DNA from: JAAYUK01 sp964392915
GTDB taxonomy: Bacteria; Nitrospirota; Thermodesulfovibrionia; Thermodesulfovibrionales; Dissulfurispiraceae
Direction of reading: 5' to 3'
Assembly: GCA_964392915.1 (NCBI GenBank)
Contig: CAYMRS010000033.1
Coordinates: 1 to 29,863, forward strand
Length of the DNA stretch: 29,863 nt
Numbering within the stretch: the first letter of the stretch is position 1; each line of letters begins with the position of its first letter. Below are positions 8,097 through 15,934 of this stretch, one piece after another. Made by a program: the position numbers and the translations under genes. Below the pieces are notes generated by a model that was given only the letters and a program-made list of their open reading frames with translations, was not told the origin of the DNA and searched no databases.

Positions 8097-8688
8097 GGCA
8101 GTCAATGATCCCCTTTTCAGTAACGAGTATCTGCACGCGCCGGTCATGCGGCTCGCACGGAATCTTCCCGGCAAGCTGCTCTGAAAAACAAAGGCCCGCG
8201 GCGACGGCCGGGCACTCAGCCAGCAGGCGGTCGTAGAAGCCTTTTCCGTAGCCGACCCGTGCGCCTGAACGATCAAACGCCAGTGCCGGAACCAGCGCCA
8301 AATCAAGCCCCGCCGGCGATACGCGCTTGCTGTCGTCATCCTCCGGCTCAGGGATGCCGAACTGTCCGGGACGAAGCGCCGCTCGGTCTGCAATTTGATA
8401 CAATACCAACTTCCCCGCTTCTTTGTCGACGCGCGGCAGCACTGTCCTGACTCCCCGCGCGAGGCAATCGTCAATCATATGCCATGTGTCCGCTTCAGAA
8501 CCGATTGAGGCGTAGAGCAGCACAGTACGCGCAGCACGATAGATCGGCATGCGGGAGAGCTGCAGGAACAGTGCGGTGTCCCTCTTCTCGCGCGCTTCCG
8601 CGTCCAAACTGTCGCGGAGCCGCCGGAACATCTGCCTGATGAGTTGTTTTTCAGCCTGTGCGTCTGAAAGCGCCGGAACGTCCGCCAT
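8077..8688 (-). CDS. 5-formyltetrahydrofolate cyclo-ligase
   Basis: A protein of about 203 residues of the 5-formyl-THF cyclo-ligase family (FthC/YgfA), which returns 5-formyl-THF to 5,10-methenyl-THF with ATP. The N-terminal helix carries the usual RQMFRRLRDSL, followed by conserved YASIGSEADT. The signature ARVGYGKGFYDRLLAE lies at about residues 143-158. The ATG at 8688 (MADVPALS) was chosen; a TTG at 8733 would add 15 residues. An AGGAAAAGG stretch sits slightly far upstream of the ATG. First gene of the cyclo-ligase-folE-folD operon, divergent from argD across about 120 bases. Confidence 0.9.
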   Translation of the reverse strand: MADVPALSDAQAEKQLIRQMFRRLRDSLDAEAREKRDTALFLQLSRMPIYRAARTVLLYASIGSEADTWHMIDDCLARGVRTVLPRVDKEAGKLVLYQIADRAALRPGQFGIPEPEDDDSKRVSPAGLDLALVPALAFDRSGARVGYGKGFYDRLLAECPAVAAGLCFSEQLAGKIPCEPHDRRVQILVTEKGIIDCHGHEKD

Positions 8689-8808
8689 GGTTACGATGCC
8701 TTTTCCTGTATCCGGTATTTTGAGCGCTCGCAATAAGTATACACAATAGACTCATTCAAGAAATATACCATGCTTTTCCGGCGCGCCGCCTTTATGCTAT
8801 CATGATAA

Positions 8809-10005
8809 ATGGAAACGAAAAAGCTTCTCGAAGAAGCGGATAAATACATCATGCATACATACAGCCGCTTCCCGATCGCGCTCCGGAAGGGCCGGGGCAT
8901 GCGGGTCTGGAGCACTTCCGGCAAGGAATATGTCGACTTTCTCGGCGGCATCGCGGTCAACGTCCTCGGTCATTGCCATCCCAAAGTTGTCGTCTCCATT
9001 CAGAAGCAGGCGCAGCGTCTCATCCATGTTTCAAATCTGTATCATATTGAACCGCAGGTCCAGCTGGCGAAGAAGCTTTGCACTCATTCTTTTGCCGACA
9101 AGGTTTTTTTCTGCAACTCCGGCGCAGAGGCGAACGAGGCGGCGATCAAGCTGGTACGGAAATACGCGTCTGAACATCTCGGTGCCGACCGCATCGGCAT
9201 TATTTCGACACTGAATTCGTTTCACGGCAGAACGCTCGGCGCTCTGACGGCGACTGGACAGGAAAAGTTTCATCACGGGTTTGAACCGCTTGTTCCGGGG
9301 TTTACCTATGTCCCCTTCGATGATATTGCGTCGCTGAAAGCCGCCATTACCCCGAAAACGTGCGCACTACTGCTTGAGCCGATTCAGGGCGAGGGCGGGG
9401 TGAAAGTGCCGTCTCCGGAGTATCTGAAGGAAGTGCGGAAGCTGTGCGATGAACACGGACTGCTGCTTATTCTTGATGAAGTGCAGACCGGCATGGGGCG
9501 GACCGGCAAGCTCTTTGCCTACGAGCAGTTCGGCATCAAGCCCGATGTGATGACGCTTGCCAAAGGCCTCGGCGCAGGTGTTCCGATTGGGGCGATGCTT
9601 GCCACGGACAAGGTCGCGGCGTCCTTTCAGCCAAAGACCCACGCATCGACCTTCGGAGGGAACCCGCTGGTCTGTGCCGCGGCGCTGACGACGCTGGAGG
9701 TTATCCTCGAAGACGGGTTCATGCTCGATCATGTCAACCGGATGTCGCGGTATTTTCTGAATCGTCTGGAACGTCTCAAAAGCTCCTGTCAGGACAAGGT
9801 GACCGACGTTCGCGGCATGGGGCTGATGCTCGGGCTTGAACTGGTGCGGGACGCCCAGCCGATCGTCAACGCCTGCATGGAGCGGGGTGTTCTGATTGGA
9901 ACGGCGGGAAGCGGCAATGTGCTCCGTTTCACGCCGCCGCTGATTGTTGAGGAAAAAGATATCGATGTGCTCATTACTACACTGGAGGATGTGCTGGACT
10001 CATGA
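8809..10005 (+). CDS. argD: Acetylornithine aminotransferase
   Basis: A 398-residue class III PLP aminotransferase, which makes N-acetylornithine in arginine synthesis and can also act in lysine synthesis. Visible landmarks are the start SRFPIALRKGRGMRVWSTSGKEYVDFLGGIAV, split by no gaps relative to the family, then CNSGAEANEAAIK, the Asp of LILDEVQTGMGRTGK, and the PLP Lys K252 in TLAKGLGAGVPIGAM. The ATG at 8809 matches family length but has no purine-rich ribosome site; a TATGCT hexamer ends only 10 bases before it, so the message may have almost no leader. The stop overlaps argF as ATGA. Confidence 0.95.
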   Translation: METKKLLEEADKYIMHTYSRFPIALRKGRGMRVWSTSGKEYVDFLGGIAVNVLGHCHPKVVVSIQKQAQRLIHVSNLYHIEPQVQLAKKLCTHSFADKVFFCNSGAEANEAAIKLVRKYASEHLGADRIGIISTLNSFHGRTLGALTATGQEKFHHGFEPLVPGFTYVPFDDIASLKAAITPKTCALLLEPIQGEGGVKVPSPEYLKEVRKLCDEHGLLLILDEVQTGMGRTGKLFAYEQFGIKPDVMTLAKGLGAGVPIGAMLATDKVAASFQPKTHASTFGGNPLVCAAALTTLEVILEDGFMLDHVNRMSRYFLNRLERLKSSCQDKVTDVRGMGLMLGLELVRDAQPIVNACMERGVLIGTAGSGNVLRFTPPLIVEEKDIDVLITTLEDVLDS

Positions 10006-10910
10006 CAAAAAAAGATTTTCTGACCATAGGGGATTTGTCCGCTGATGAGCTGCGTGCTATCCTCGAACGCTCCGTTGCCCTGAAATCCGGTGACGATGCC
10101 ATGAAGTATCCTCTGATAGGCAAGAGCGTCGGGCTCTTTTTTGAAAAGCCTTCGACCCGCACCCGGGTCTCCTTTGAGGTCGGGGTCTACCAGCTAGGCG
10201 CCCAGTCGGTGTATCTCAGCCCCAAGGAACTCCAGCTTGGCCGCGGGGAGACCATCGCCGACACGGCGAAAACGCTTTCGCGATACCTGCACTGCATGGT
10301 CATGCGCGTGTTCAGCCATCAGAGCGCTGCCGAGTTCGCGCGACACGCGACGATACCCGTCATAAACGGCCTGTCCGACTTGCACCACCCGTGCCAGGCG
10401 CTTGCCGACGCCATGACCGTTCTTGAGCACAAAGGAAGCCTTGAAGGGGTGAAATTCGCGTTTATCGGCGACGGAAACAATGTGGCGAATTCTCTTGTCG
10501 AAATGGCGGCGAAAACCGGCTTCGATTTCGTGATTGCCTCGCCGTCCGGATACGGGCCGGATGCCGCGGTGCTTGAGCGCGCCCGCGCTGAAGGCAGGGG
10601 CCGCATTACGCTGGTCACTGATCCGCGGGAAGCCGCTGAAAATGCCGATGTCCTCTATACTGATGTTTGGGTCAGCATGGGGCAGGAGGGCGACGCGGAA
10701 GAAAAGGCAAAAAAATTCCAGTCCTACCAGGTGAACGCGGAATTGCTGCGCCACGCGAAGTCCGATGCCATCGTCCTGCACTGTCTGCCGGCAATCAGGG
10801 GCAAGGAAATTACGGACGAGGTGATGGACGGCCCCCGCAGCGCGATCTTTGATCAGGCCGAGAACCGCATGCATACGGAAAAAGCCCTGCTGGAGTATCT
10901 CGTCCGGTAA
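10002..10910 (+). CDS. argF: Ornithine carbamoyltransferase
   Basis: A 302-residue ornithine carbamoyltransferase, joining carbamoyl phosphate to ornithine to give citrulline. The carbamoyl-phosphate loop STRTRVSF begins at S51, HHPCQ is at about 128-132, the ornithine-binding DVWVSMG is at 221-227 and HCLP at 260-263. The SMG loop argues for ornithine rather than aspartate, N-acetylornithine or putrescine as substrate. Translation starts within the argD stop (ATGA), so the two are coupled. No argininosuccinate synthase gene follows; the next gene is rpiB under its own promoter. Confidence 0.97.
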   Translation: MTKKDFLTIGDLSADELRAILERSVALKSGDDAMKYPLIGKSVGLFFEKPSTRTRVSFEVGVYQLGAQSVYLSPKELQLGRGETIADTAKTLSRYLHCMVMRVFSHQSAAEFARHATIPVINGLSDLHHPCQALADAMTVLEHKGSLEGVKFAFIGDGNNVANSLVEMAAKTGFDFVIASPSGYGPDAAVLERARAEGRGRITLVTDPREAAENADVLYTDVWVSMGQEGDAEEKAKKFQSYQVNAELLRHAKSDAIVLHCLPAIRGKEITDEVMDGPRSAIFDQAENRMHTEKALLEYLVR

Positions 10911-10920
10911 GGCTCTTTTC

Positions 10921-10949
10921 TTGACTTGCCGGGTGTTTCAGGCTATAAG
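10921..10949 (+). promoter_or_regulatory. Sigma70-type promoter for rpiB-glyA-nrdR
   Basis: TTGACT (10921-10926) and TATAAG (10944-10949) are separated by exactly 17 bases; each differs from consensus at one position. Transcription should begin near 10957. The leader then holds a small hairpin (TTCGGACC pairing with GGTCTGAA, 10980-11002) before the rpiB ribosome site GGGGAGGA. Confidence 0.75.
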
Positions 10950-11027
10950 ATAACAGTTCCATAGTATAGTATTGACCGCTTCGGACCGCTTACGGGTCTG
11001 AAGAGCCTAAAATATCGGGGAGGACCT

Positions 11028-11501
11028 ATGATAGTGGCAATCGGTTCGGATCATGCCGGCTTTGAAATGAAGCGAGACGTTATCGCGATTCTCGAAGAGC
11101 TTGGACATGACTATGTTGATTTCGGCACAGATGCCCCGCTGTCTGTGGACTACCCTGATTTTGGTGAAAAAGTGTCTGCCGCCGTGTCGTGCGGAAAGGT
11201 GGAGCGGGGTATCCTCATCTGCGGCACAGGCATCGGCATGTCGATAGTCGCAAACAAATTTCTGAATGTGCGCGCTGCGCTCTGCAACGAACTGTTCTCC
11301 GCGAAGATGTGCCGGCTCCACAACGATGCGAATATTCTGGTGCTCGGCGGGCGCATAATCGGCAAGGATCTTGCCAAGGAGATTGTCCGCACGTGGCTTG
11401 CCACCCCGTTTGAGAGCGGCCGGCATCTGTCCCGCCTCCGCAAGATAAGCCTGATAGAACAGAAGGTAGCAAAAACTCGAATTGAAAAAACCTGCGGCTG
11501 A
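11028..11501 (+). CDS. rpiB: Ribose-5-phosphate isomerase B
   Basis: A 157-residue RpiB-family isomerase interconverting ribose 5-phosphate and ribulose 5-phosphate. The start IAIGSDHAGFEMK type segment is conserved (IGSDHAG), the catalytic Cys is C65 in GILICGTGIGMSI, and ANKFLNVRAAL plus HNDANILVLGGR are typical. GGGGAGGA six bases upstream fixes the start. It is the first gene of the rpiB-glyA-nrdR transcript, an association common in bacteria of this grade, and complements the gnd-zwf-pgl operon at the far end of the window. Confidence 0.96.
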   Translation: MIVAIGSDHAGFEMKRDVIAILEELGHDYVDFGTDAPLSVDYPDFGEKVSAAVSCGKVERGILICGTGIGMSIVANKFLNVRAALCNELFSAKMCRLHNDANILVLGGRIIGKDLAKEIVRTWLATPFESGRHLSRLRKISLIEQKVAKTRIEKTCG

Positions 11502-11538
11502 GCTTTCTGCGCGGTCTGCATACGAAAAGGGTCTGAAC

Positions 11539-12777
11539 ATGAACATGGATTATCTGAAGAACACCGACATCGAGGTATTCAATGCGATTGCTCTTGAAGA
11601 AGAGCGTGAAAAAAATAAACTGCTGCTGATTGCGTCCGAAAACTATGCGAGCAGGGCTGTCATGGAGGCGCAGGGGTCGGTCTGCACGAATAAATACGCT
11701 GAGGGCTATCCGGGCAAGCGCTATTACGGCGGCTGCGAATATGCCGATGTTGTGGAAAACCTCGCTATTTCCCGCGCCAAAGAACTGTTCGGCGCGGAGC
11801 ACGTTAATGTGCAACCGCATTCGGGAAGCCAGGCGAACATGGCTGTGTATTTCTCAGTCCTGAGCCCGGGAGACACTATTCTCGGCATGAGCCTCAGCCA
11901 TGGCGGACACCTTTCTCACGGCGCGTCAGTCAACTTCACCGGAAAAATCTTCAAGTCGGTCTCCTACGGGGTCCGGCAGGATACCGGATACATTGATTAT
12001 GACGAAGTAAGAAAACTGGCGCTCGAAATGAATCCGAAGATGATCATCGTCGGTGCCAGCGCCTACTCGCGTATTATCGATTTCAAGGCATTTGCGGACA
12101 TCGCGCAGGAGGTCGATGCATACCTTCTTGCCGACATTGCGCATATTGCCGGCCTTGTTATTGCCGGTGAGCATTCTTCGCCGATACCTTACGCGGATTT
12201 TGTGACGACCACCACGCACAAGACGCTTCGGGGACCGCGCGGCGGCATGATTATGTGCAGGGCGGAGCACGCGAAGGCTGTCGACAAAATGATCTTTCCC
12301 GGCATTCAGGGCGGACCGCTGGTGCAGGTCATTGCCGCCAAGGCGGTCGCATTCAAGGAGGCACTGACTCCGGAATTCAGGATATATCAGAAAAGCGTTG
12401 TCGCCAACGCGCAAAGCCTTGCAGCCGGCCTCATGAAGCGCGGTTTTTCAATTTTTTCGGGTGGAACCGACAACCACCTCATGCTTGTCGATCTGACCAG
12501 CTTCGGCGTCACCGGGAAAGAGGCTGAGGCCGCGCTCGACCAGACCGGCATCACCTGCAACAAAAACTCCATTCCGTTTGACAAGCTTTCTCCGATGGTG
12601 ACAAGCGGTATCCGCCTGGGCACCCCGTGCGTGACCACCCGCGGCATGGGTGTTCGGGAAATGGATGAAATAGCCGATATCATCGCCAGTGTTATCAAAA
12701 ACATCAGCGATACCGGTGTTCAGCAGGCGATGAATCTCCGCGTGAATGCGCTCTGCGAGCGGTTCCCGATATATTGA
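11539..12777 (+). CDS. glyA: Serine hydroxymethyltransferase
   Basis: A 412-residue PLP enzyme converting serine plus THF to glycine plus 5,10-methylene-THF, the main one-carbon donor for FolD and MetF. Landmarks are LIASENYAS, YAEGYPGKRYYGG, QPHSGSQAN, DIAHIAGLV and the PLP Lys K228 in TTTTHKTLRGPRGG. The ATG at 11539 (MNMDYLKN) follows AAAAGGG; an upstream in-frame TTG would overlap rpiB and add residues not seen in the family. It lies 37 bases after rpiB and three bases before nrdR. Confidence 0.97.
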   Translation: MNMDYLKNTDIEVFNAIALEEEREKNKLLLIASENYASRAVMEAQGSVCTNKYAEGYPGKRYYGGCEYADVVENLAISRAKELFGAEHVNVQPHSGSQANMAVYFSVLSPGDTILGMSLSHGGHLSHGASVNFTGKIFKSVSYGVRQDTGYIDYDEVRKLALEMNPKMIIVGASAYSRIIDFKAFADIAQEVDAYLLADIAHIAGLVIAGEHSSPIPYADFVTTTTHKTLRGPRGGMIMCRAEHAKAVDKMIFPGIQGGPLVQVIAAKAVAFKEALTPEFRIYQKSVVANAQSLAAGLMKRGFSIFSGGTDNHLMLVDLTSFGVTGKEAEAALDQTGITCNKNSIPFDKLSPMVTSGIRLGTPCVTTRGMGVREMDEIADIIASVIKNISDTGVQQAMNLRVNALCERFPIY

Positions 12778-12780
12778 ACG

Positions 12781-13251
12781 ATGAAATGCCCGTTTTGCGG
12801 CAGCATTGAAGACAAGGTCATCGACTCGCGGGCGGGGAAAGACGGAGACGTTATTCGCCGCCGCCGCGAATGCCTGAAGTGCGGGCAGCGGTTCACCTCC
12901 TATGAGCGCGTTGAAGATCCTCTCCCCATGGTCATCAAGAAAGATGGACGGCGCGAGGCGTTTGATCGGCATAAGATTCTGACCGGTCTTAAAAAGTCGT
13001 GCGAAAAGCGTCCGATTCCCATGGAAACCCTGGAGGCGATTGAAAACACCATCAGCCAGAGAGCAACGGCGCTCGGCGTCAAGGAGATTCCGAGTTCATG
13101 GGTTGGCGAGGAGATTATGTCGACCCTGAAGGACATCGACAAGGTGGCGTACGTCCGTTTTGCGTCTGTGTACCGCCAATTCAGGGATATCAACGATCTG
13201 ATTGATGAAGTGAAGACGCTGTTCGATACGAAAACCGGCGCTAAGGATTGA
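12781..13251 (+). CDS. nrdR: Transcriptional repressor NrdR
   Basis: A 156-residue NrdR, the nucleotide-sensing repressor of ribonucleotide reductase genes. An N-terminal zinc ribbon uses C3, C6, C31 and C34 (MKCPFCGS ... ECLKCGQRFTSYE), followed by an ATP-cone domain (VIKKDGRREAFDRHKILTGL to the end). It begins three bases after glyA and is the last protein gene of the operon. Its stop codon lies inside the -35 element proposed for the tRNA genes that follow. Confidence 0.97.
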   Translation: MKCPFCGSIEDKVIDSRAGKDGDVIRRRRECLKCGQRFTSYERVEDPLPMVIKKDGRREAFDRHKILTGLKKSCEKRPIPMETLEAIENTISQRATALGVKEIPSSWVGEEIMSTLKDIDKVAYVRFASVYRQFRDINDLIDEVKTLFDTKTGAKD

Positions 13252-13277
13252 CTTCCGAAGCTTCAGTTCTGTAATCT
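13248..13277 (+). promoter_or_regulatory. Possible promoter of the tRNA-Gln/tRNA-Glu pair
   Basis: TTGACT at 13248-13253, overlapping the nrdR stop codon, stands 18 bases from TAATCT at 13272-13277. Initiation near 13284 would be about ten bases before tRNA-Gln. The -10 box is poor, so read-through from the rpiB promoter is an alternative. Confidence 0.4.
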
Positions 13278-13294
13278 ATTTATTCCGTAAGGCT

Positions 13295-13368
13295 TGGGGA
13301 GTCGTTCAATGGTAGGACAGCAGACTCTGGATTTGCTTATAGGGGTTCAAATCCTCTCTCCCCAGCCA
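13295..13368 (+). tRNA. tRNA-Gln (anticodon CTG)
   Basis: A 74-base cloverleaf with an encoded CCA end. The acceptor arm TGGGGAG pairs with CTCCCCA, the anticodon arm is GCAGA-CTCTGGA-TTTGC with anticodon CTG, and the T loop is TTCAAAT. U1-A72 is characteristic of bacterial glutamine tRNA. A run of seven T follows the CCA, and tRNA-Glu starts eight bases later. Confidence 0.95.
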
Positions 13369-13376
13369 TTTTTTTC

Positions 13377-13452
13377 GGTCCCATCGTCTAGTGGCCCAGG
13401 ACGTGGCCCTCTCAAGGCTAAAACACGGGTTCGACTCCCGTTGGGACTACCA
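13377..13452 (+). tRNA. tRNA-Glu (anticodon CTC)
   Basis: A 76-base cloverleaf with an encoded CCA end. Acceptor GGTCCCA pairs with TGGGACT, with a G1-U72 wobble. The anticodon arm is TGGCC-CTCTCAA-GGCTA (anticodon CTC) and the T arm is ACGGG-TTCGACT-CCCGT. The D-arm sequence TCGTCTAGTGGCCCAGGA is the usual glutamate type. Confidence 0.95.
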
Positions 13453-13477
13453 AAAATACTGCTCAGCATCGTATTCT

Positions 13478-13604
13478 CCCCGAGCGAAGCGAGGGGAAGA
13501 ATGAGGCAGTTGAGCCGGAACTCCTGTCACCCTCGCTCCGCTCGGGCGAAGAACCAGGAGTTCGAAACCGACCGCTGCGCGGCGGCTCAACTGCCTCATT
13601 CTTT
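13478..13604. repeat. Nested palindromic repeat between the tRNA genes and glgC
   Basis: Two 21-base arms (13497-13517 and 13583-13603) are perfect inverted copies. Inside them GAACTCCTG (13518-13526) faces CAGGAGTTC (13555-13563). A G+C-rich 17-mer, CCCGAGCGAAGCGAGGG, lies just outside the left arm, and its inverted copy with one change lies at 13530-13546. The whole could fold as a long branched hairpin. The rest of the interval to glgC (13605-13746) has no gene; it includes a C-run, a GTAAC-N7-GTTAC palindrome (13628-13644) and a small AACGC/GCGTT hairpin. Confidence 0.8.
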
Positions 13605-13746
13605 TGCCCCCCCCGTGTAGTAAAGTTGTAACACTTCCGGTTACGTTCCTGATCGCTGCCTGCAATAACGCCGGGCGTTTTGCTATGTGATAAGATTGAG
13701 AGAAGCGGGATGACAAAAACTATTCCATAATGCGACGGGAGGGAAC

Positions 13747-14988
13747 ATGGTTTCCTACAGAGGGATCGGAAATATCGCAAAAAACACATTGGCAATGGTA
13801 CTCGCCGGTGGCAAGGGTGAGCGTCTGAGCCCTATCACCCTCCGAAGATCAAAACCGGCTGTGCCCTTTGGAGGAAAGTACAAGATCATCGATTTCGTTT
13901 TGAGCAACATGTTCAATTCTGGCATCAGAAAAGTTTACATCCTTACCCAATATAGGGCGTATTCGCTGAACAGGCACATCAGGGAATCCTGGGCAAAATG
14001 GGCAGGTCTCGGGGAATTCTTTGACACCATTCAACCAGAGACGGGAAGTATGAGCGATGAGTGGTTCAAGGGAACGGCGGATGCAATCTATCAGAACCTG
14101 AGGTTTATCGAGTCCTCCGGCGTTGATTATGTTGCGATTTTCGGAGGAGATCATGTCTACAAGATGGATGTTTCCAAGATGATCGAATATCATCTCATGA
14201 ATCAGGCTGACATTACGATTGCCGCGTTGGAGGTACCAGTTGCGGAGGCGTGCCGTTTCGGTGTTTTCAACGTTGATGATGACCTGAAGGTGCATACTTT
14301 TGTCGAAAAGCCAAAGGATCCTCAGACGATCCCGGGGAGAGACACCTGTTTCGCCTCCATGGGAAACTACATCTTTTCCATCAAGAAGCTCATGGAGATG
14401 CTGCATGAAGGCAAGAAACGCTATGATGACCTTGACTTTGGGAAACATGTGATCCCGATGATGCTTGATGCTGGCGATAAGGTCTATGCGTACAACTTCT
14501 ATGACAATCATGTTGCAGGAATCGCATACAATGAGCGTGGATACTGGAAAGATGTTGGCACGATTGAATCGTATTACGATGCAAACATGGATCTCGTCAG
14601 TCCGAGTCCGCAGCTGAATCTCTATAACTACCAATGGCCTATCCTCACAAATCAGGGGAATGTCCCGCCCGCAAAGACGATCTTTGACGACGATGGCCGG
14701 CGCGGGCATAACATCGACTCACTTGTATGCGGTGGATGCATTACCAGCGGGGGTGTCGTCCGCAGGTCGATTGTGGGACCCTGCTCCAAAGTAAGGAGCT
14801 TCAGCCTGGTGGAAGATTCGATACTTTTCGATAATGTGGAAATCGGGAGGCATGCCAGGATAAGGCGTGCGATTATTGACGAGAACGTCGTCATTCCGGA
14901 AGGTACGATCATAGGCTATAACAACGATGAAGACAGGCAGAGGGGATACACGGTAACCGAGGGCGGGATAGTTGTTGTGTCCCCGTAG
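13747..14988 (+). CDS. glgC: Glucose-1-phosphate adenylyltransferase (ADP-glucose pyrophosphorylase)
   Basis: A 413-residue, full-length GlgC that makes ADP-glucose for glycogen synthesis. The nucleotide loop is LAGGKGERLSPIT, followed by the conserved KPAVPFGGKYKIIDFVLSN. Other landmarks are IFGGDHVYKMD, VEKPKDP, and the C-terminal left-handed beta-helix with hexapeptide repeats (RRSIVGPCSKVRS, IGRHARIRRAIIDENVVIPEG). GGGAGGG precedes the ATG. Codon choice (more AGG/AGA, A/T-ending codons) and base composition look different from the flanking operons. It stands alone, without glgA or glgB, between a palindromic repeat and a structured intergenic stretch, so horizontal acquisition is plausible but unproven. 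Confidence 0.95.
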   Translation: MVSYRGIGNIAKNTLAMVLAGGKGERLSPITLRRSKPAVPFGGKYKIIDFVLSNMFNSGIRKVYILTQYRAYSLNRHIRESWAKWAGLGEFFDTIQPETGSMSDEWFKGTADAIYQNLRFIESSGVDYVAIFGGDHVYKMDVSKMIEYHLMNQADITIAALEVPVAEACRFGVFNVDDDLKVHTFVEKPKDPQTIPGRDTCFASMGNYIFSIKKLMEMLHEGKKRYDDLDFGKHVIPMMLDAGDKVYAYNFYDNHVAGIAYNERGYWKDVGTIESYYDANMDLVSPSPQLNLYNYQWPILTNQGNVPPAKTIFDDDGRRGHNIDSLVCGGCITSGGVVRRSIVGPCSKVRSFSLVEDSILFDNVEIGRHARIRRAIIDENVVIPEGTIIGYNNDEDRQRGYTVTEGGIVVVSP

Positions 14989-14994
14989 GAAATG

Positions 14995-15111
14995 TCACTG
15001 GTGCTAGTACATAGTGATGGCGGTTTATAAAACCATGCTGAAAGCCTCGGACTTATAGACCGTGGATGAAGGGCTGCCCGAGCGCAGCAAGGTTTGAGCT
15101 TGCGCATCGGG
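14995..15111. other. Structured intergenic stretch with three consecutive hairpins
   Basis: Three inverted repeats follow the glgC stop: TCACT/AGTGA (14995-15017); CGGTTTATAA pairing with TTATAGACCG through one wobble (15021-15062), which competes with a GGTTTATAAAACC hairpin; and CCCGAGCGCAGCAAG pairing imperfectly with CTTGCGCATCGGG (15077-15111). No U-tract follows any of them and no protein is supportable. It could be an uncharacterised RNA element, an mRNA 3' structure or a decayed mobile sequence. Confidence 0.4.
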
Positions 15112-15163
15112 GAGGTGCAACGAGTACACTTGCCAAGACTTGATCTGACAGCTCCTCTGGTTT

Positions 15164-15601
15164 TTACAGGGAGGCAGGCCATGCAATGATGCCGTTTATA
15201 TTGACAGCAGCCTGCCAAAGCTGCGGGTTATAAGTCGCAAGACAAACATCTTCTCCGAGCATTTCCTGCCAGAAGACAGCCGCTGCAAGATGTACGGCAT
15301 CATATCCCATCAGTCCGTGAGACCAGGCAAGGACGTAGGCTCGGGCAATCAACCCCTCGGTTATCTGCAGCCGCATCAGGTTCTCCCAATCCTCGGTCGC
15401 GGATTGCAGAGCAGAGGATGCCTCACTCTGAGTAAGTACCTTCATGCGGATTGCTTTGCTGACTGCTGCGGAAACTTCAGCGCGGCTGATGGCGGCAGTG
15501 CCAACGGCGCTCGCCTTTTTCATCAGCGAAAGAACCGCCCGGGAGCTTTGTTCTGAAACATAGCATTTCACGAGAGCGCTCGCCTCCAAATAGACAATCA
15601 T
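15164..15601 (-). CDS. PIN-domain protein (VapC-like toxin), catalytic residues altered
   Basis: A 145-residue PIN-domain protein, the family of VapC RNase toxins. The frame and fold signatures are intact: MIVYLEASALVKCYV at the start, the helix with RAEVSAAV (E42), and YDAVHLAAAV (D101). Active VapC proteins use four acidic residues around the metal. Here the first position, normally Asp in YLDTSALVK, is Glu (E6), and the last, normally Asp in ATYD, is Asn (N125). Activity may therefore be reduced or lost. Its ATG overlaps the stop of the Phd-type antitoxin as ATGA. An alternative reading is a PIN protein tolerant of Glu and Asn. Confidence 0.82.
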   Translation of the reverse strand: MIVYLEASALVKCYVSEQSSRAVLSLMKKASAVGTAAISRAEVSAAVSKAIRMKVLTQSEASSALQSATEDWENLMRLQITEGLIARAYVLAWSHGLMGYDAVHLAAAVFWQEMLGEDVCLATYNPQLWQAAVNINGIIAWPASL

Positions 15602-15855
15602 TCGCGGTCCTCGACAAGAAGATCTGCAACGGTGCGATGACCGCGAACCTTCGCGACAGGCCCTTGCAGTCCGGGTTTCTTTCGGTTCCAACGCATGACC
15701 CCCGCCTGCATTAAGGTTTCGATGCGCTCCTTGACCGACGCTGCGTCAGGCACAATATGACCAACAGGGGAGCCTCTTTCGGTGATGACCACGGTCTCAC
15801 CGGCTTTTGTTAAGCGCAGATAATGACTTAGCCTCGACTGGATTTTCGTGCTTAT
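15598..15855 (-). CDS. Phd/YefM-family antitoxin, possibly degraded (no normal start codon found)
   Basis: The frame encodes a recognisable Phd/YefM antitoxin: ISTKIQSRLSHYLRLTKAG, then ETVVITERGSPVGHIVPDA, then a toxin-binding tail ending in RTVADLLVEDRE. The homologous part should begin around 15855, but no in-frame ATG, GTG or TTG lies between the upstream stop codon and residue-equivalent ~20. The first ordinary start is GTG at 15792, which would remove the N-terminal strand and helix that form the DNA-binding core. Either a rare start (ATA at 15855 or CTG) is used or the start codon was lost. It overlaps the PIN gene by four bases in the usual antitoxin-toxin order. Confidence 0.6.
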   Translation of the reverse strand: MSTKIQSRLSHYLRLTKAGETVVITERGSPVGHIVPDAASVKERIETLMQAGVMRWNRKKPGLQGPVAKVRGHRTVADLLVEDRE

Positions 15856-15934
15856 TCCGCTGTGAAGAGAAAAGAGAACCGCCGCATGGATACCATGGGC
15901 AATTCTTTACGCTTGTGCCTGCTTCATTCAGCCT

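Noticed and set aside
6690..8108. 472-codon plus-strand open frame
   Set aside because: It is antisense to folD and folE, both of which have complete family motifs; the translation shows no domain and is a shadow of high-G+C coding sequence.
13478..13604. CRISPR or terminator reading of the palindromic repeat
   Set aside because: There are no regularly spaced repeats, and the structure is an inverted nest rather than an array; the only T-run is short and off the base of the stem.
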